A DNA stretch of 64,000 bases from Marinobacterium zhoushanense (GCF_014641945.1 NZ_BMIJ01000002.1:526091-590090); one strand, 5' to 3'; shown: positions 35,405 through 45,998, counted from the stretch's first letter. Numbers and translations: made by a program. Notes: generated by a model from the letters alone, not told the origin.

Positions 35405-36712
35405 TCAGCGACTGTGGTTTAACAGATCCTCAACCACCTCATCCTCCTCGTGCAGATCGTCCGCTACCGGATCGGCACCGGGCAGCATCAGGTTGAGCAG
35501 GATCGCCACGATACCGCACAGGCTGACCCCCTGCAGATTCAGATCCCCCGAGCCTATCGCCATCCCGCCGATACCAAACACCAGCGTAGTGGCCACGATC
35601 ACCAGGTTGCGCTGCTTAGCCAGATCGACCTTCGCCTTGATCAGGGTATTGAGGCCGACTGAGGCGATCGAGCCAAACAGCAGGATCAAAATACCGCCCA
35701 TCACCGGGGCCGGGATCGTCTGCAGCAGTAAACCGAACTTGGATACGAAGGCGAGCAGAATCGCGAACCCGGCGGCCCAGAGCATCACAACAGGGTTGAA
35801 TGCCTTGGTCAGCATCACCGCACCGGTCACCTCCGAATAGGTGGTATTGGGCGGGCCACCGAACAGCGCCGCCACGCTGGTCGCCAGTCCATCGCCAAAC
35901 AGCGTGCGCTGCAGGCCCGGCTTACGGATGTAGTCACGCCCGGTCACGTTGCCGATGGCGATGATATCGCCGACATGCTCGATCGCCGGTGCGATCGCGA
36001 CCGGAATCATGAACAGGATTGCCTGCCAATTGAACTCCGGTGTCACGAATGCCGGTACCGCCACCAGCGGTGCCGCCTGCACCTGGCTCAGGTCCACCAT
36101 GCCGGTGAACAGCGCGACCAAGTAACCGACAAACACCCCCGAGAGGATCGGCAGCAACCGGAAGATCCCGTTGGCAAACACCGAGACCAGCAGTGTCGTG
36201 ACCAGCGCCACCATCGATACCAGCAGCGCATCCAGATAGGGGAACAGCTCGATGGAACCATCGCCGCTCTTGCCCATCGCCATATTGACCGCGATCGGCG
36301 CCAGCCCCAAACCGATGATCATGATCACGGGACCGGTGACCACCGGCGGCATGATCCGGTGGATCACCCCGGGTCCGCGCAGCTTCACCACCAGTGCCAG
36401 CAGCATGTACACCAGCCCTGCCGCCATCAGCGCGCCCATGGTGGCGGGTACACCCCAGGTTTGCGTCGCGTAACTGATCGGGGCGATGAACACGAACGAC
36501 GATGCCAGAAAGATCGGCACTTTCAGGCCGGTCACCAGATGAAACAGCAGGGTACCGATACCGGCGGTAAACAGCGCGACGCTGGGATCGAGTCCAGTCA
36601 GCAGGGGCATCAACACGAGCGCACCAAAGGCCACGAACAGCATCTGCGCACCGGCCAGGATGGTGCGCCAGTTACGCGCGCCACTATTTGCCATCGGGTT
36701 CAATTCGTTCAT
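35405..36712 (-). CDS. uraA: Uracil/xanthine permease of the NCS2 family
   Basis: A 435-residue nucleobase transporter with about 14 hydrophobic segments. It has the NCS2 motifs: ASSFVFIAPISYATQTWG near the N terminus, PVAIAPAIEHVGDIIAIGNVTGRDYI in the middle (substrate-site Glu and His), GGPPNTTYSEVTGAV and PAPVMGGILILLFG. Operon position after upp points to uracil as substrate. The C terminus is longer and acidic (DDLHEEDEVVED). Confidence 0.93.
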   Translation of the reverse strand: MNELNPMANSGARNWRTILAGAQMLFVAFGALVLMPLLTGLDPSVALFTAGIGTLLFHLVTGLKVPIFLASSFVFIAPISYATQTWGVPATMGALMAAGLVYMLLALVVKLRGPGVIHRIMPPVVTGPVIMIIGLGLAPIAVNMAMGKSGDGSIELFPYLDALLVSMVALVTTLLVSVFANGIFRLLPILSGVFVGYLVALFTGMVDLSQVQAAPLVAVPAFVTPEFNWQAILFMIPVAIAPAIEHVGDIIAIGNVTGRDYIRKPGLQRTLFGDGLATSVAALFGGPPNTTYSEVTGAVMLTKAFNPVVMLWAAGFAILLAFVSKFGLLLQTIPAPVMGGILILLFGSIASVGLNTLIKAKVDLAKQRNLVIVATTLVFGIGGMAIGSGDLNLQGVSLCGIVAILLNLMLPGADPVADDLHEEDEVVEDLLNHSR

Positions 36713-36722
36713 CCTTTATTCC

Positions 36723-37349
36723 CTATTTGGTTCCAAAGATCTTGTCGCCGGCATCACCCAGTCCCGGGATGATGTACCCCCGCTCATTGAGATGGGAATC
36801 GATCGAGGCGGTGAAGATATCCACATCTGGGTGTGCCGCCTGCACCTTCGCTATCCCCTCCGGCGCCGCCACCAGTACCAGTGCGCGGATACTGGTACAG
36901 CCGGCTTTTTTGAGCATATCGATAGTGGCGATCATCGAACCGCCGGTGGCCAGCATCGGATCGACGATCAACGACATGCGCTCCTCGATATCGTTGGCCA
37001 GCTTCTCGAAGTAGGCGACCGGCTCCAACGTCTCTTCATTGCGGTAGAGTCCGACCACCGAGATCTTGGCGCTGGGCACCAGCTCCAGCACGCCATCCAA
37101 CATCCCCAAACCGGCTCTCAGAATCGGTACCACGGTGATCTTCTTGCCCTTGATCCGCTCCGCCTGGACCGACCCACACCACCCCTCGACCTCGTACTCC
37201 TCAAGCTCGAAATCCTTGGTCGCTTCGTAGGTCAGCAGGCAGCCCACCTCGGCTGCCAGTTGTCTGAAACTGCGAGTACTTTTATTAACGGAGCGCATAA
37301 GCCCCAGTTTGTGCCGCACCAACGGGTGGCGGATCTCATGTACGCTCAT
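36723..37349 (-). CDS. upp: Uracil phosphoribosyltransferase
   Basis: A 208-residue salvage enzyme making UMP from uracil and PRPP, the same length as E. coli Upp. The PRPP site is [16 protein letters not shown]. The N terminus [12 protein letters not shown] and the uracil-binding [17 protein letters not shown] at the end are diagnostic. I place the start at ATG 37349. uraA follows 10 bases after the stop, so the two genes form an operon. Confidence 0.97.
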   Translation of the reverse strand: MSVHEIRHPLVRHKLGLMRSVNKSTRSFRQLAAEVGCLLTYEATKDFELEEYEVEGWCGSVQAERIKGKKITVVPILRAGLGMLDGVLELVPSAKISVVGLYRNEETLEPVAYFEKLANDIEERMSLIVDPMLATGGSMIATIDMLKKAGCTSIRALVLVAAPEGIAKVQAAHPDVDIFTASIDSHLNERGYIIPGLGDAGDKIFGTK

Positions 37350-37561
37350 GACCAAACCCCTCTCACACCCGGCACGACACCGGGAAATTGACCGATCTAT
37401 CAAATTAGACGAAAGACTATCGAAAGCGGCCCTGCCTGTCATCTGCATCATCCGAAGCGGCATGACCAAGAAAGTTGCTCAAACCCCCAAAGCGCATTAT
37501 CGTTTTGCCCTTTTATCGTACCGGCCACCCGCAATGCAGGGTTGAAAGAAGGGGCACACAG

Positions 37562-38122
37562 ATGAGCAGCGTTGATCTCGAACATATCAAGCGGGTCTAT
37601 ATCGAGTCGGATCTGCTGTTCAGCCAGGCCGAGGTTGAGACGGCCATGGACCGTATGGCACGGGAGATCACCGAGCAGCTGATGGATGCCAACCCGGTGG
37701 TGTTCACAGTGATGAACGGTGGCCTGGTGATCGCGGGCCAACTGCTGACCCGGCTTAACTTCCCGCTGGAGGCCAGCTACCTGCATGCGACGCGCTATCG
37801 CAACACCACCTCAGGCCATGAACTGGAGTGGAAAGTACCGCCGATGGTGGAGTTCAAGGATCGCCCGGTACTGATCATCGACGACATTCTCGATGAGGGG
37901 CACACCCTGGCTGCGATAATCGATCACTGTCGACAGGGCGGCGCGTCCAGCGTGCAGTGTGCAGTACTGGTCAACAAGCTGCATGACCGCAAGGCACGTT
38001 CTGATCTCAAGGCGGAGTTTGTCGGACTGGAGGTCGAAGACCGCTACATCTTCGGCTATGGCATGGATTACCAGGGCTACTGGCGCAATGCTCCAGGCAT
38101 CTTCGCGGTCAAGGGTATGTGA
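37562..38122 (+). CDS. hpt: Hypoxanthine-guanine phosphoribosyltransferase
   Basis: A 186-residue purine salvage enzyme. The PRPP-binding motif is VLIIDDILDEGHTLAAI. The N-terminal IKRVYIESDLLF and KLHDRKAR-containing segment match the proteobacterial hypoxanthine-guanine type. Upstream ATG-like codons in frame are ignored; ATG 37562 follows a GAAAGAAGGGG site. It is divergent from upp, so purine and pyrimidine salvage sit side by side. Confidence 0.93.
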   Translation: MSSVDLEHIKRVYIESDLLFSQAEVETAMDRMAREITEQLMDANPVVFTVMNGGLVIAGQLLTRLNFPLEASYLHATRYRNTTSGHELEWKVPPMVEFKDRPVLIIDDILDEGHTLAAIIDHCRQGGASSVQCAVLVNKLHDRKARSDLKAEFVGLEVEDRYIFGYGMDYQGYWRNAPGIFAVKGM

Positions 38123-38142
38123 CAGGCCGGTCGACAGCAGAC

Positions 38143-38186
38143 TTGGGGCGTATAGGGCAAAAATTTTCAATTTCCCCACGCCCCAA
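38143..38186 (+). terminator. Long hairpin after hpt
   Basis: TTGGGGCGT (38143-38151) and ACGCCCCAA (38178-38186) form a 9-base stem around a 26-base loop that itself contains GGG/CCC and A/T-rich pairs. It may end the hpt transcript, but no T-run follows, so the call is weak. Confidence 0.4.
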
Positions 38187-38228
38187 CCCAGTTAGAATGA
38201 AATCTCCCCAACAACGGACAGGTCACGC

Positions 38229-38330
38229 ATGACGGAGATCGTCATTCTGGCAGTATCGGCAACGGCATTGGCCATCTGGCTCATGAGTTTGCGGCGCAAG
38301 GCGCCGGCCTCACGTCGCCTGCCGCGCTAA
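38229..38330 (+). CDS. Possible 33-residue single-pass membrane protein
   Basis: A short ORF beginning MTEIVILAVSATALAIWLMS followed by a very basic tail (RRKAPASRRLPR). One hydrophobic helix with a positive end is what small membrane proteins look like. A GGACAGG site lies 6-7 bases before the ATG. I know of no family for it. It could be a chance ORF; it lies between hpt and the parA-like gene. Confidence 0.4.
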   Translation: MTEIVILAVSATALAIWLMSLRRKAPASRRLPR

Positions 38331-38368
38331 TACTACCCAGATCAGCAGGTGCTGCGCATGATACCGGA

Positions 38369-39139
38369 TCACTCCGGATGCAGCTCCTCATAGAGATTCA
38401 CGAACTCCGTCGTCAGTCGGTGCTTGGGCGCCAGCTGGATCAACGGTCGTGCCGCTGTATGAGATTCCTTCATCTTCACCGACGCGGGAATCCGCGTCTT
38501 CAATACCGGTAGTGACTCCGCCAGCAACTCCTCCACGATCTTCTGCGGCAGTGATGCACGCGGCTGATACTGATTCACCACGATCCCCTCCACCGTCAGT
38601 GCCTCGTTATGGTCCGCCCGGGTCTCCTGCACGTTGTTGAGCAGACTGTACAACGCCTGGCGGGCGAAATCGTCGCAATCGAACGGGATCAGGCAGCGCT
38701 CGGCCGCGCACAGCGCCGACAGGGTAAAGAAGTTGAATGCCGGCGGCGTGTCGATATAGATCGCGTCATAGGATTCGAGCAGTGTTTCCAGCGCCTCGCG
38801 CAACTTATAGATCTTGTGCTTGGACTCCAGCTTCGACTGCAGATCGCCAAGGTCGGGATGGGAGGGGATCAGCCAGAGATTGTCGAAAGGGGTTTGGTGG
38901 ACGTAACTCTGCGGATCGGCCGGTTTGAGCTGAAAGCTCAGCGTCGATTCGAAAAAGTCGCGAATGTCGGTGTCCGGCGAGTTCGCCTCGTCACCGAGCA
39001 GATAATGGGTCGAGTTGCATTGCGGGTCCAGATCCACCACCAGTGTGCGCTTGCCCCTCGCCGCACTGATCGCCGCCAGATTGACCGCAATACTCGACTT
39101 GCCCACACCGCCTTTCTGATTGAACACGACTCGACGCAT
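38369..39139 (-). CDS. ParA family ATPase, no ParB partner
   Basis: A 256-residue deviant Walker ATPase: KGGVGKSS at residues 9-16, DLDPQCNSTHYLLGDE (Walker A') and YIDTPPAFNFFTLSALCAAE. ParA proteins of this kind place DNA or protein complexes in the cell. There is no parB or parS-like element nearby, so it is an orphan, probably positioning some cell structure. It is followed by a DUF2333 gene in the opposite sense of transcription order (the DUF2333 gene lies upstream on the same strand). Confidence 0.9.
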   Translation of the reverse strand: MRRVVFNQKGGVGKSSIAVNLAAISAARGKRTLVVDLDPQCNSTHYLLGDEANSPDTDIRDFFESTLSFQLKPADPQSYVHQTPFDNLWLIPSHPDLGDLQSKLESKHKIYKLREALETLLESYDAIYIDTPPAFNFFTLSALCAAERCLIPFDCDDFARQALYSLLNNVQETRADHNEALTVEGIVVNQYQPRASLPQKIVEELLAESLPVLKTRIPASVKMKESHTAARPLIQLAPKHRLTTEFVNLYEELHPE

Positions 39140-39188
39140 CGTTGCATTCCTCTACTCGTGCACGGAGGCACCAATTCGACTCACGACC

Positions 39189-40244
39189 TCAGCCCTGCGA
39201 CAGTAGTTCACGCAGATCGATTATCGCGGCGTTGGCACGTGATATATAGGAGGCCATCACCAATGAATGGTTGGCCAGAAAACCAAATTCGGTACCGTTG
39301 AGAATCATCGGGCTCCAGATCGTGGCCTGGGTCGCTTCCAGTTCACGGATGATCTGGTCGACGCTGACCCGCGCATTCTTCTTCTCCAGCGTGGGCGCAA
39401 AATCCATTTCGACGGCCTCGAGCAGATGGATCAGTGCCCAGGCGGTCCCCCGCGCCTCGTAGAAAACATCGTCGATCTCCATCCAGGGTGTCTGGATCTC
39501 CGACTCATGCGCGGTTTTGGTGGATTGCGCCGCACCGGGGCTGCCGGCCAGGTCGGTATTCAAACGCCGCTGCCCGACACTGGCACTGAGCCGCTGTGAC
39601 AGGCTGCCCAAACGGGTGGACACATCACCCAGCCAGTCGCGCAGATTATCGGCCCGGGCATAAAACTGTGCCGACTCTTCACTGGTCTCGGAAAGGCTTG
39701 CCTGATAGGCACGCAAGGCCTTGATCGCCTTGCGGTACTCGCCCTCGCTATCCGGAAGAATCCAGCTGTTGGAATCGAAATGCAGCAACGGTTCGGCCTT
39801 GGCAAGGTCGGGGTCTTCCGTGGACTGCGACTGGGAGCGACTGAAGGTTTTGCGCAGCGCCCGCGCCATGTCACGTGCCTGTACCAGTACACCAAACTCC
39901 CAGTTGGGCAAATTATCAAGCCAGATACCCGGCGGCAGACGGTCGTTGCTGATATACCCGCCGGGCTTATCCAGCAGCGTTTCGGTAACCAGGATCAGCG
40001 CTTCACTGGTGTAGTACCCAACCACCGGCTGCTGGCCGCGCTGCTGTGCCTGCTGATTGGCCTGCTCGACCAGATTGAAACGGGAGGGCTCGAAACTCCA
40101 GTAAACGCCGAATCCCGTCGCCACCAGCAGATAGAGTAGTATCAGGCCCGTCACACTCTTCGCCACCCGACCTCCCGAGAGGCGGCTCCATAGCGGATCC
40201 CAGAGTTTGAACCAGATACGTTGCAGACTATCCAACACGTGCAT
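39189..40244 (-). CDS. DUF2333 family membrane protein
   Basis: A 351-residue protein with one hydrophobic segment (about residues 31-50, SVTGLILLYLLVATGFGVYW), then a large periplasmic domain matching DUF2333 (YYTSEALILVTETLLDKPGGYISNDRLPPGIWLDNLPNWEFGVL). I know of no function for this family. I place the start at ATG 40244, which removes 22 upstream codons rich in His and Cys. The parA-like gene starts about 50 bases downstream, so the two may form an operon. Confidence 0.85.
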   Translation of the reverse strand: MHVLDSLQRIWFKLWDPLWSRLSGGRVAKSVTGLILLYLLVATGFGVYWSFEPSRFNLVEQANQQAQQRGQQPVVGYYTSEALILVTETLLDKPGGYISNDRLPPGIWLDNLPNWEFGVLVQARDMARALRKTFSRSQSQSTEDPDLAKAEPLLHFDSNSWILPDSEGEYRKAIKALRAYQASLSETSEESAQFYARADNLRDWLGDVSTRLGSLSQRLSASVGQRRLNTDLAGSPGAAQSTKTAHESEIQTPWMEIDDVFYEARGTAWALIHLLEAVEMDFAPTLEKKNARVSVDQIIRELEATQATIWSPMILNGTEFGFLANHSLVMASYISRANAAIIDLRELLSQG

Positions 40245-40716
40245 CCCTCTTCCGTTTTTGACCCTGCACACTGTTGCACGCCGGGGCATATGAGTTTCGC
40301 TGCAGTGCAAACACTCGCCACCCCGCTTTCTTGCTTTATTTCCAACCCATGGGAGCGAGGTTCATGATGCGTTGCACTATGGCGAATTTCCCAGCACCGG
40401 TCAACGAATAGCCGGATCACCGCCTGGCGTCGCCCAGCCGGGCTCAGCAGCCACGAATGGCAGAGACAGGCGATCAACAATTAACCATTCCACAACAAAA
40501 CTGTCGGGAAACTTCGGCAAACTGCGCCCTAATGCAGGAATATTTATGATTCACATGGACAGTGATTCCGCTTTAATGCACACTTATGCGCAATTTTATT
40601 CTTAACCACCTGATCAGGCGTTGGGTCTATCGATTGCAGCGATCCCTGCAGTCATGCCCACCTCAGGTGCAGTTGTCATCCTCAAACATAACAGCCAAGA
40701 CTGAGACTCTTTTCCG
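40245..40716. other. Gene-free stretch upstream of accB
   Basis: About 470 bases with no convincing gene. It is AT-richer near its right end and must contain the accB promoter. Family knowledge says accBC transcripts often have long regulated leaders. An aroQ gene, which commonly precedes accB in related bacteria, is absent. Confidence 0.5.
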
Positions 40717-41175
40717 ATGGATATCCGCAAAGTCAAAAAACTGATCGAACTCCTCGAAGAATCCAACATCAACGAGATCGAGATCAAAGAGGGTGAGGAA
40801 TCGGTCCGCATCAGCCGGACTTCAAGTCTGGTCCCCCAGGCAGCTTATGCACCGATGCCCGTTGCCGCCGCACCGGCGCCGGTTCAGCCGGCCGCTCCGG
40901 CCGCAGCACCTGCCGCCGACCCGACACCGGCCGCACCGGCTGGACACTCCGTGCGTTCCCCTATGGTTGGCACCTTCTACCGCTCACCGTCACCGACTGC
41001 AGCGCCCTTCATTGAAGTCGGCCAGAGCATCAAGGCCGGTGACGTAATCTGCATCGTCGAAGCGATGAAGATGATGAACCAGATCGAAGCGGATAAATCA
41101 GGCGTCATCGAGGCGATCCTGGTCGAAGATGGACAGCCGGTTGAATACGATCAGCCGCTGATCGTTATCGCCTAA
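40717..41175 (+). CDS. accB: Acetyl-CoA carboxylase biotin carboxyl carrier protein
   Basis: A 152-residue BCCP. The N-terminal helical domain ([32 protein letters not shown]) is joined by an Ala/Pro-rich linker (residues 45-76) to the biotinyl domain, with the biotin lysine at K118 in EAMKMM. It carries the biotin in the first step of fatty acid synthesis and works with accC downstream, 34 bases away. Confidence 0.97.
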   Translation: MDIRKVKKLIELLEESNINEIEIKEGEESVRISRTSSLVPQAAYAPMPVAAAPAPVQPAAPAAAPAADPTPAAPAGHSVRSPMVGTFYRSPSPTAAPFIEVGQSIKAGDVICIVEAMKMMNQIEADKSGVIEAILVEDGQPVEYDQPLIVIA

Positions 41176-41209
41176 CCCGTCTCGAACTCCACCCAAGGAT
41201 TTTTGAACG

Positions 41210-42550
<1,341 letters not shown>

Positions 42551-42573
42551 ACACAGGCGTGTATCATCCAGCC

Positions 42574-42599
42574 AAAAAGCCCGCAGCAGCGGGCTTTTT
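42574..42599 (+). terminator. Intrinsic terminator after accC
   Basis: An 11-base stem (42574-42584 with 42589-42599) with an AGCA loop, ending in a T-run. It separates accBC from prmA. Confidence 0.9.
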
Positions 42600-42651
42600 T
42601 GACGCTAAGCTTTAATTCATACTCAGGCTATTAGAATTGACGGAGCACTCC

Positions 42652-43560
42652 ATGCCCTGGTTACAGATAAAGGTTGAAACCGCCCCCGAACAGGCCGAGC
42701 AGTATGAGGACCTGCTGCTGGCCGCCGGATGTGCCGCTGTCACCTACCAGGACGCCGCCGACCAGCCCATCTTCGAACCGGACCTGGGCACCACGCCGCT
42801 GTGGAGCCAGACCGTTGTCACCGGGCTGTTCGCCGCCGAACATGATCTACAGGAAACCCTGGCACTGCTGCGCTCAGCTCAGCAGCAGCTGCCCGAAATC
42901 GAGGGCCGCCCGCATCCGGAGATCAAGGCGGAAATCCTGGAGGACAAGGACTGGGAGCGCGAATGGATGGAGAACTACCATCCGATGCAGTTTGGCAAGC
43001 GACTCTGGGTCTGCCCCAGTTGGCGCGAAGCCCCTGACCCCAATGCAGTCAACATGATGCTCGACCCAGGCCTCGCCTTTGGCACTGGCACACACCCGAC
43101 CACCTCGCTCTGTCTGGAGTGGCTCGACAGCCAATCCCTCGACGACCAGCTGGTGGTGGATTACGGCTGTGGCAGCGGCATTCTGGGCATCGCCGCGCTA
43201 TTGCTGGGGGCCAACAAGGTGGTGGCCGTCGATATCGATCCCCAGGCGCTGACCGCGACCCGCGACAACCTGGAGCGTAACCGGCTCGATTCGTCACGTC
43301 TCAGCGTCAGCCTGCCCAACGCGACACCTGCGGTTAAGGCCGATACCCTGGTCGCCAATATACTGGCCGGCCCGCTGGTTGAGCTGGCTCCGACCCTGGA
43401 AGCCCTGGTACGCCCCGGTGGACGTATACTGCTGTCCGGCCTGCTCGCGGACCAGGCGGACAGCGTTTCGACCGCCTACTCGCAGTGGTTCAAGATGGAG
43501 CCGGCCGTGGAAAAGGACGGCTGGATCAGACTCACCGGCACTAAATACCAGGACGCATGA
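42652..43560 (+). CDS. prmA: Ribosomal protein L11 methyltransferase
   Basis: A 302-residue methyltransferase. The N-terminal substrate domain starts MPWLQIKVET and the SAM loop is VDYGCGSGILGIAALLLGA. LANILAGPL is the NxxL-type catalytic block of the family. It trimethylates L11. I choose ATG 42652; a TTG at 42637 would add five residues. The stop overlaps the next gene (ATGA), which suggests coupled translation. Confidence 0.96.
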   Translation: MPWLQIKVETAPEQAEQYEDLLLAAGCAAVTYQDAADQPIFEPDLGTTPLWSQTVVTGLFAAEHDLQETLALLRSAQQQLPEIEGRPHPEIKAEILEDKDWEREWMENYHPMQFGKRLWVCPSWREAPDPNAVNMMLDPGLAFGTGTHPTTSLCLEWLDSQSLDDQLVVDYGCGSGILGIAALLLGANKVVAVDIDPQALTATRDNLERNRLDSSRLSVSLPNATPAVKADTLVANILAGPLVELAPTLEALVRPGGRILLSGLLADQADSVSTAYSQWFKMEPAVEKDGWIRLTGTKYQDA

Positions 43561-44528
43561 ACGAGCCGCTAATTACCGAGTGCCCCGGATGCCATTCACG
43601 CTTTCGCGTGACTGAGGGGCAGTTGAATCTCGCCCAGGGCCAGGTGCGCTGCGGCGCGTGCCTGATGGTGTTTGACGCCCGCGTCGAGGCACGTCGTCTC
43701 GAGCGTCATCAGCAAGAATTACATACTCAGCAGCAAAAGCCGGCTATCACCGAGCCCGACCATAAACTTGCACCTGCACCTGCACCTGCACCTGCACAGA
43801 TTACCGCCAGCAAGGTTGCCGATACCGATGAGTTGGCCGAGCGCTTGCTCGCGGCCGCCGAAAAACTCAAGGCGAGACCCGTTGCCAAAGATCAGCCAGC
43901 AAAGCCAGCAAGCGCCCGCTCTGCCCTTGAGGATAAGGACGCTCCCTCCGTTAAGGAAGAGACCGCCAGCTCGGCTGTAGAGGCGTCAGCGGACAATATC
44001 CCCCATCTCTACGCCGAACCGATTCTGCTGGAGATAAGCCGGGAGCGAAACGATCCCTTTGCCGCCACCGGCTGGGCCCTGGCATCGCTGATTGCACTGC
44101 TGGTACTGGGCGGCCAGTACCTGTGGTTCGAGCGCGCAACGCTGGCACATAATGAAGATCTGCATCCGATCTACGCCCTCGCCTGCGATTCCCTGGCTTG
44201 TGAACTGGGACGCGGGGCCTACCGCTCGATCACCAACCAACGCATGGTCGTACGCCCTCACCCGGCGTTCGCCGACGCCCTCAGCGTGGATATACAGTTG
44301 CGCAACGATGCCGCGTTTGCCCAGCCCTTTCCGGCGTTGTCACTCACCTTTACCGACCTTAAGGGCCGGCTGGTGGCGAGCCGGGTCTTTCAGCCCCGAG
44401 AGTACATGCCGTCCAACCGCGTCGGCGAGTTGATGCAGCCGATGACGCCTGTGCAGCTGCAACTGGAGATTACCGACCCCGGCGTACGTGCCGTCAGCTA
44501 CCAGCTGGAACTGCGCCCGGCGAGTTGA
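43557..44528 (+). CDS. Zinc-ribbon DUF3426 membrane protein
   Basis: A 323-residue protein. The N terminus is a zinc ribbon with CPGC (C9, C12) and CGAC (C32, C35), of the MJ0042 type. A long linker follows, which includes an Ala-Pro repeat (residues 72-80). One membrane segment lies at about 172-192 (WALASLIALLVLGGQYLWF) and the DUF3426 domain is periplasmic (VRPHPAFADALSVDIQLRNDAAFAQPFPAL, ending YQLELRP). Function is unknown. It lies between prmA and dusB as in Pseudomonas. Confidence 0.9.
   Translation: MNEPLITECPGCHSRFRVTEGQLNLAQGQVRCGACLMVFDARVEARRLERHQQELHTQQQKPAITEPDHKLAPAPAPAPAQITASKVADTDELAERLLAAAEKLKARPVAKDQPAKPASARSALEDKDAPSVKEETASSAVEASADNIPHLYAEPILLEISRERNDPFAATGWALASLIALLVLGGQYLWFERATLAHNEDLHPIYALACDSLACELGRGAYRSITNQRMVVRPHPAFADALSVDIQLRNDAAFAQPFPALSLTFTDLKGRLVASRVFQPREYMPSNRVGELMQPMTPVQLQLEITDPGVRAVSYQLELRPAS
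43769..43797 (+). repeat. TGCACC hexanucleotide tandem repeat
   Basis: Four perfect copies of TGCACC plus a partial fifth, in frame within the DUF3426 gene; they encode alternating Ala-Pro. A 6-base unit changes length without shifting the frame. Confidence 0.75.
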
Positions 44529-44655
44529 AATCCCGCTTCCAGGAAGCTCAAAAACACCCTTTGGTCAACCCCGAAATCGATCAAAAAATCAACAAAAACA
44601 GGTTGGAGCCCCCCTCCCGAAAGAGTATCATTGGCCGCCTTCCAATAACGAACCC

Positions 44656-44691
44656 GGACCTAAGCCGAACGGCTTGGGCCAGTATTTTTTT
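44656..44691 (+). terminator. Terminator-like hairpin in the dusB-fis leader
   Basis: Stem CCTAAGCC (44659-44666) with GGCTTGGG (44671-44678), GAAC loop, extendable by GG/CC around a bulge, and followed by a run of seven T (44685-44691). The dusB ATG is only 20 bases further on, so any transcript that reaches dusB-fis must pass through it. Confidence 0.6.
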
Positions 44692-44710
44692 CCCTTTTGG
44701 CAGGTGTGTG

Positions 44711-45685
44711 ATGTTCCAAATCGGCCCTTACACCATTGACAGTCAGGTTGTGCTGGCACCGATGGCTGGGGTCACGGATCGTCCCTTCCGCCAACTCTGC
44801 AGACGTCTGGGCGCCGGCCTGGTGGTCTCGGAGATGGTCACCTCCGATACCCGCCTGTGGAACTCACGCAAATCGGCCCTGCGCCTCGACCATACCGGTG
44901 AAGCCGAGCCACGCTCGGTACAGATCGCCGGTGGCGATCCGCAGATGATGGCCGATGCTGCACGGATGAACGCCGAGCGGGGCGCACAGATCATCGATAT
45001 CAACATGGGCTGCCCGGCGAAGAAGGTCTGTAACAAGGCCGCCGGGTCCGCTCTGTTGCGCGATGAGGTGCTGGTCGGCGAGATCCTCGATGCCGTTGTC
45101 GACGCCGTCGAGATCCCGGTCACCCTGAAGATCCGTACCGGCTGGTCACCCGAACAGCGCAACGGTGAACGGATCGCCGAGATGGCGGAACAGGCCGGTA
45201 TCGCCGCACTGGCCGTGCACGGCCGCACCCGCGCCGATCGCTATCAGGGCAACGCGGAGTACGACACCATCGCCCGTATCTGCCAGCAGGTTTCCATCCC
45301 GGTATTCGCCAATGGCGATATCGACTCGGCGCGCAGCGCGCGCGACGTGCTCGATTACACCGGTGCCGCCGCTGTGATGATCGGGCGTGCAGCTCAGGGC
45401 CGCCCCTGGCTGCTGCGTGAGATCGACCACTATCTGCGCACGGGAAAAGAGCTGGCGGAACCGGAGACAGACGAAGTTCTGCAGATTCTGACCGGCCACC
45501 TCGAAGCGCTATATGCCTTCTACGGTGACTATATGGGCGTGCGTATTGCGCGCAAGCATGTAGGCTGGTATCTGCAGCAACACGCGCAGGCTGCCGGGTT
45601 CAGGAAGCATTTCAATCAACTAGAAACAGCAAGCGATCAGGTTAATGCCGTTACTGCCTTGTTGGCAGGTTCGGCCGCCGCCTGA
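44711..45685 (+). CDS. dusB: tRNA-dihydrouridine synthase DusB
   Basis: A 324-residue flavoenzyme. The N-terminal APMAGVTDRPFRQLCR block binds FMN, and the catalytic cysteine is in GCPAKKVCNKAAGSALL. It reduces uridine to dihydrouridine in the D-loop of tRNAs. The frame is open for 62 codons upstream (to a TTG at 44525), but family proteins start close to IGPYTIDSQVVLAPMAG, so ATG 44711 is the best start. fis follows 16 bases after the stop, the standard dusB-fis pair. Confidence 0.95.
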   Translation: MFQIGPYTIDSQVVLAPMAGVTDRPFRQLCRRLGAGLVVSEMVTSDTRLWNSRKSALRLDHTGEAEPRSVQIAGGDPQMMADAARMNAERGAQIIDINMGCPAKKVCNKAAGSALLRDEVLVGEILDAVVDAVEIPVTLKIRTGWSPEQRNGERIAEMAEQAGIAALAVHGRTRADRYQGNAEYDTIARICQQVSIPVFANGDIDSARSARDVLDYTGAAAVMIGRAAQGRPWLLREIDHYLRTGKELAEPETDEVLQILTGHLEALYAFYGDYMGVRIARKHVGWYLQQHAQAAGFRKHFNQLETASDQVNAVTALLAGSAAA

Positions 45686-45701
45686 ATCCAGGATTGGGTA
45701 C

Positions 45702-45998
45702 ATGAGTACAGTGGAAAGCAAAGATTTGGAACAGTATGCACACACCACCCAGCCGCAGTCTGGCATGCCGGCGCAGACCCTGCGCGACACCGTGCACCAG
45801 TCGCTGACCAGCTACTTCAAGCAGCTGGACGGTCAGCCGGTTACCGACGTGTACCAGATGGTCCTGTCAGAGATCGAAGCGCCGCTGTTTGAGAGCGTGA
45901 TGGCCTATACCAAGGACAACCAGACCAAGGCGTCTGAGGTCCTGGGCCTCAATCGCGGCACCCTGCGCAAAAAACTGAAGCAGTACGGCCTGCTGTAA
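45702..45998 (+). CDS. fis: DNA-binding protein Fis
   Basis: A 98-residue nucleoid protein of the same length as E. coli Fis. The C-terminal helix-turn-helix reads [26 protein letters not shown], almost the canonical Fis end, and [19 protein letters not shown] belongs to the dimer/beta region. Fis controls rRNA transcription and many growth genes. It follows dusB closely. The terminator-like hairpin before dusB may set its level. Confidence 0.97.
   Translation: MSTVESKDLEQYAHTTQPQSGMPAQTLRDTVHQSLTSYFKQLDGQPVTDVYQMVLSEIEAPLFESVMAYTKDNQTKASEVLGLNRGTLRKKLKQYGLL

Noticed and set aside
40372..40605. A 77-codon plus-strand ORF in the accB upstream gap
   Set aside because: It has no ribosome site, unusual composition and no recognised domain; the stretch is best left as non-coding.
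44525..44710. N-terminal extension of dusB by 62 codons
   Set aside because: DusB family proteins begin near IGPYTIDSQ; the extension overlaps the stop of the preceding gene and has no family sequence. Kept only as a possible leader frame.
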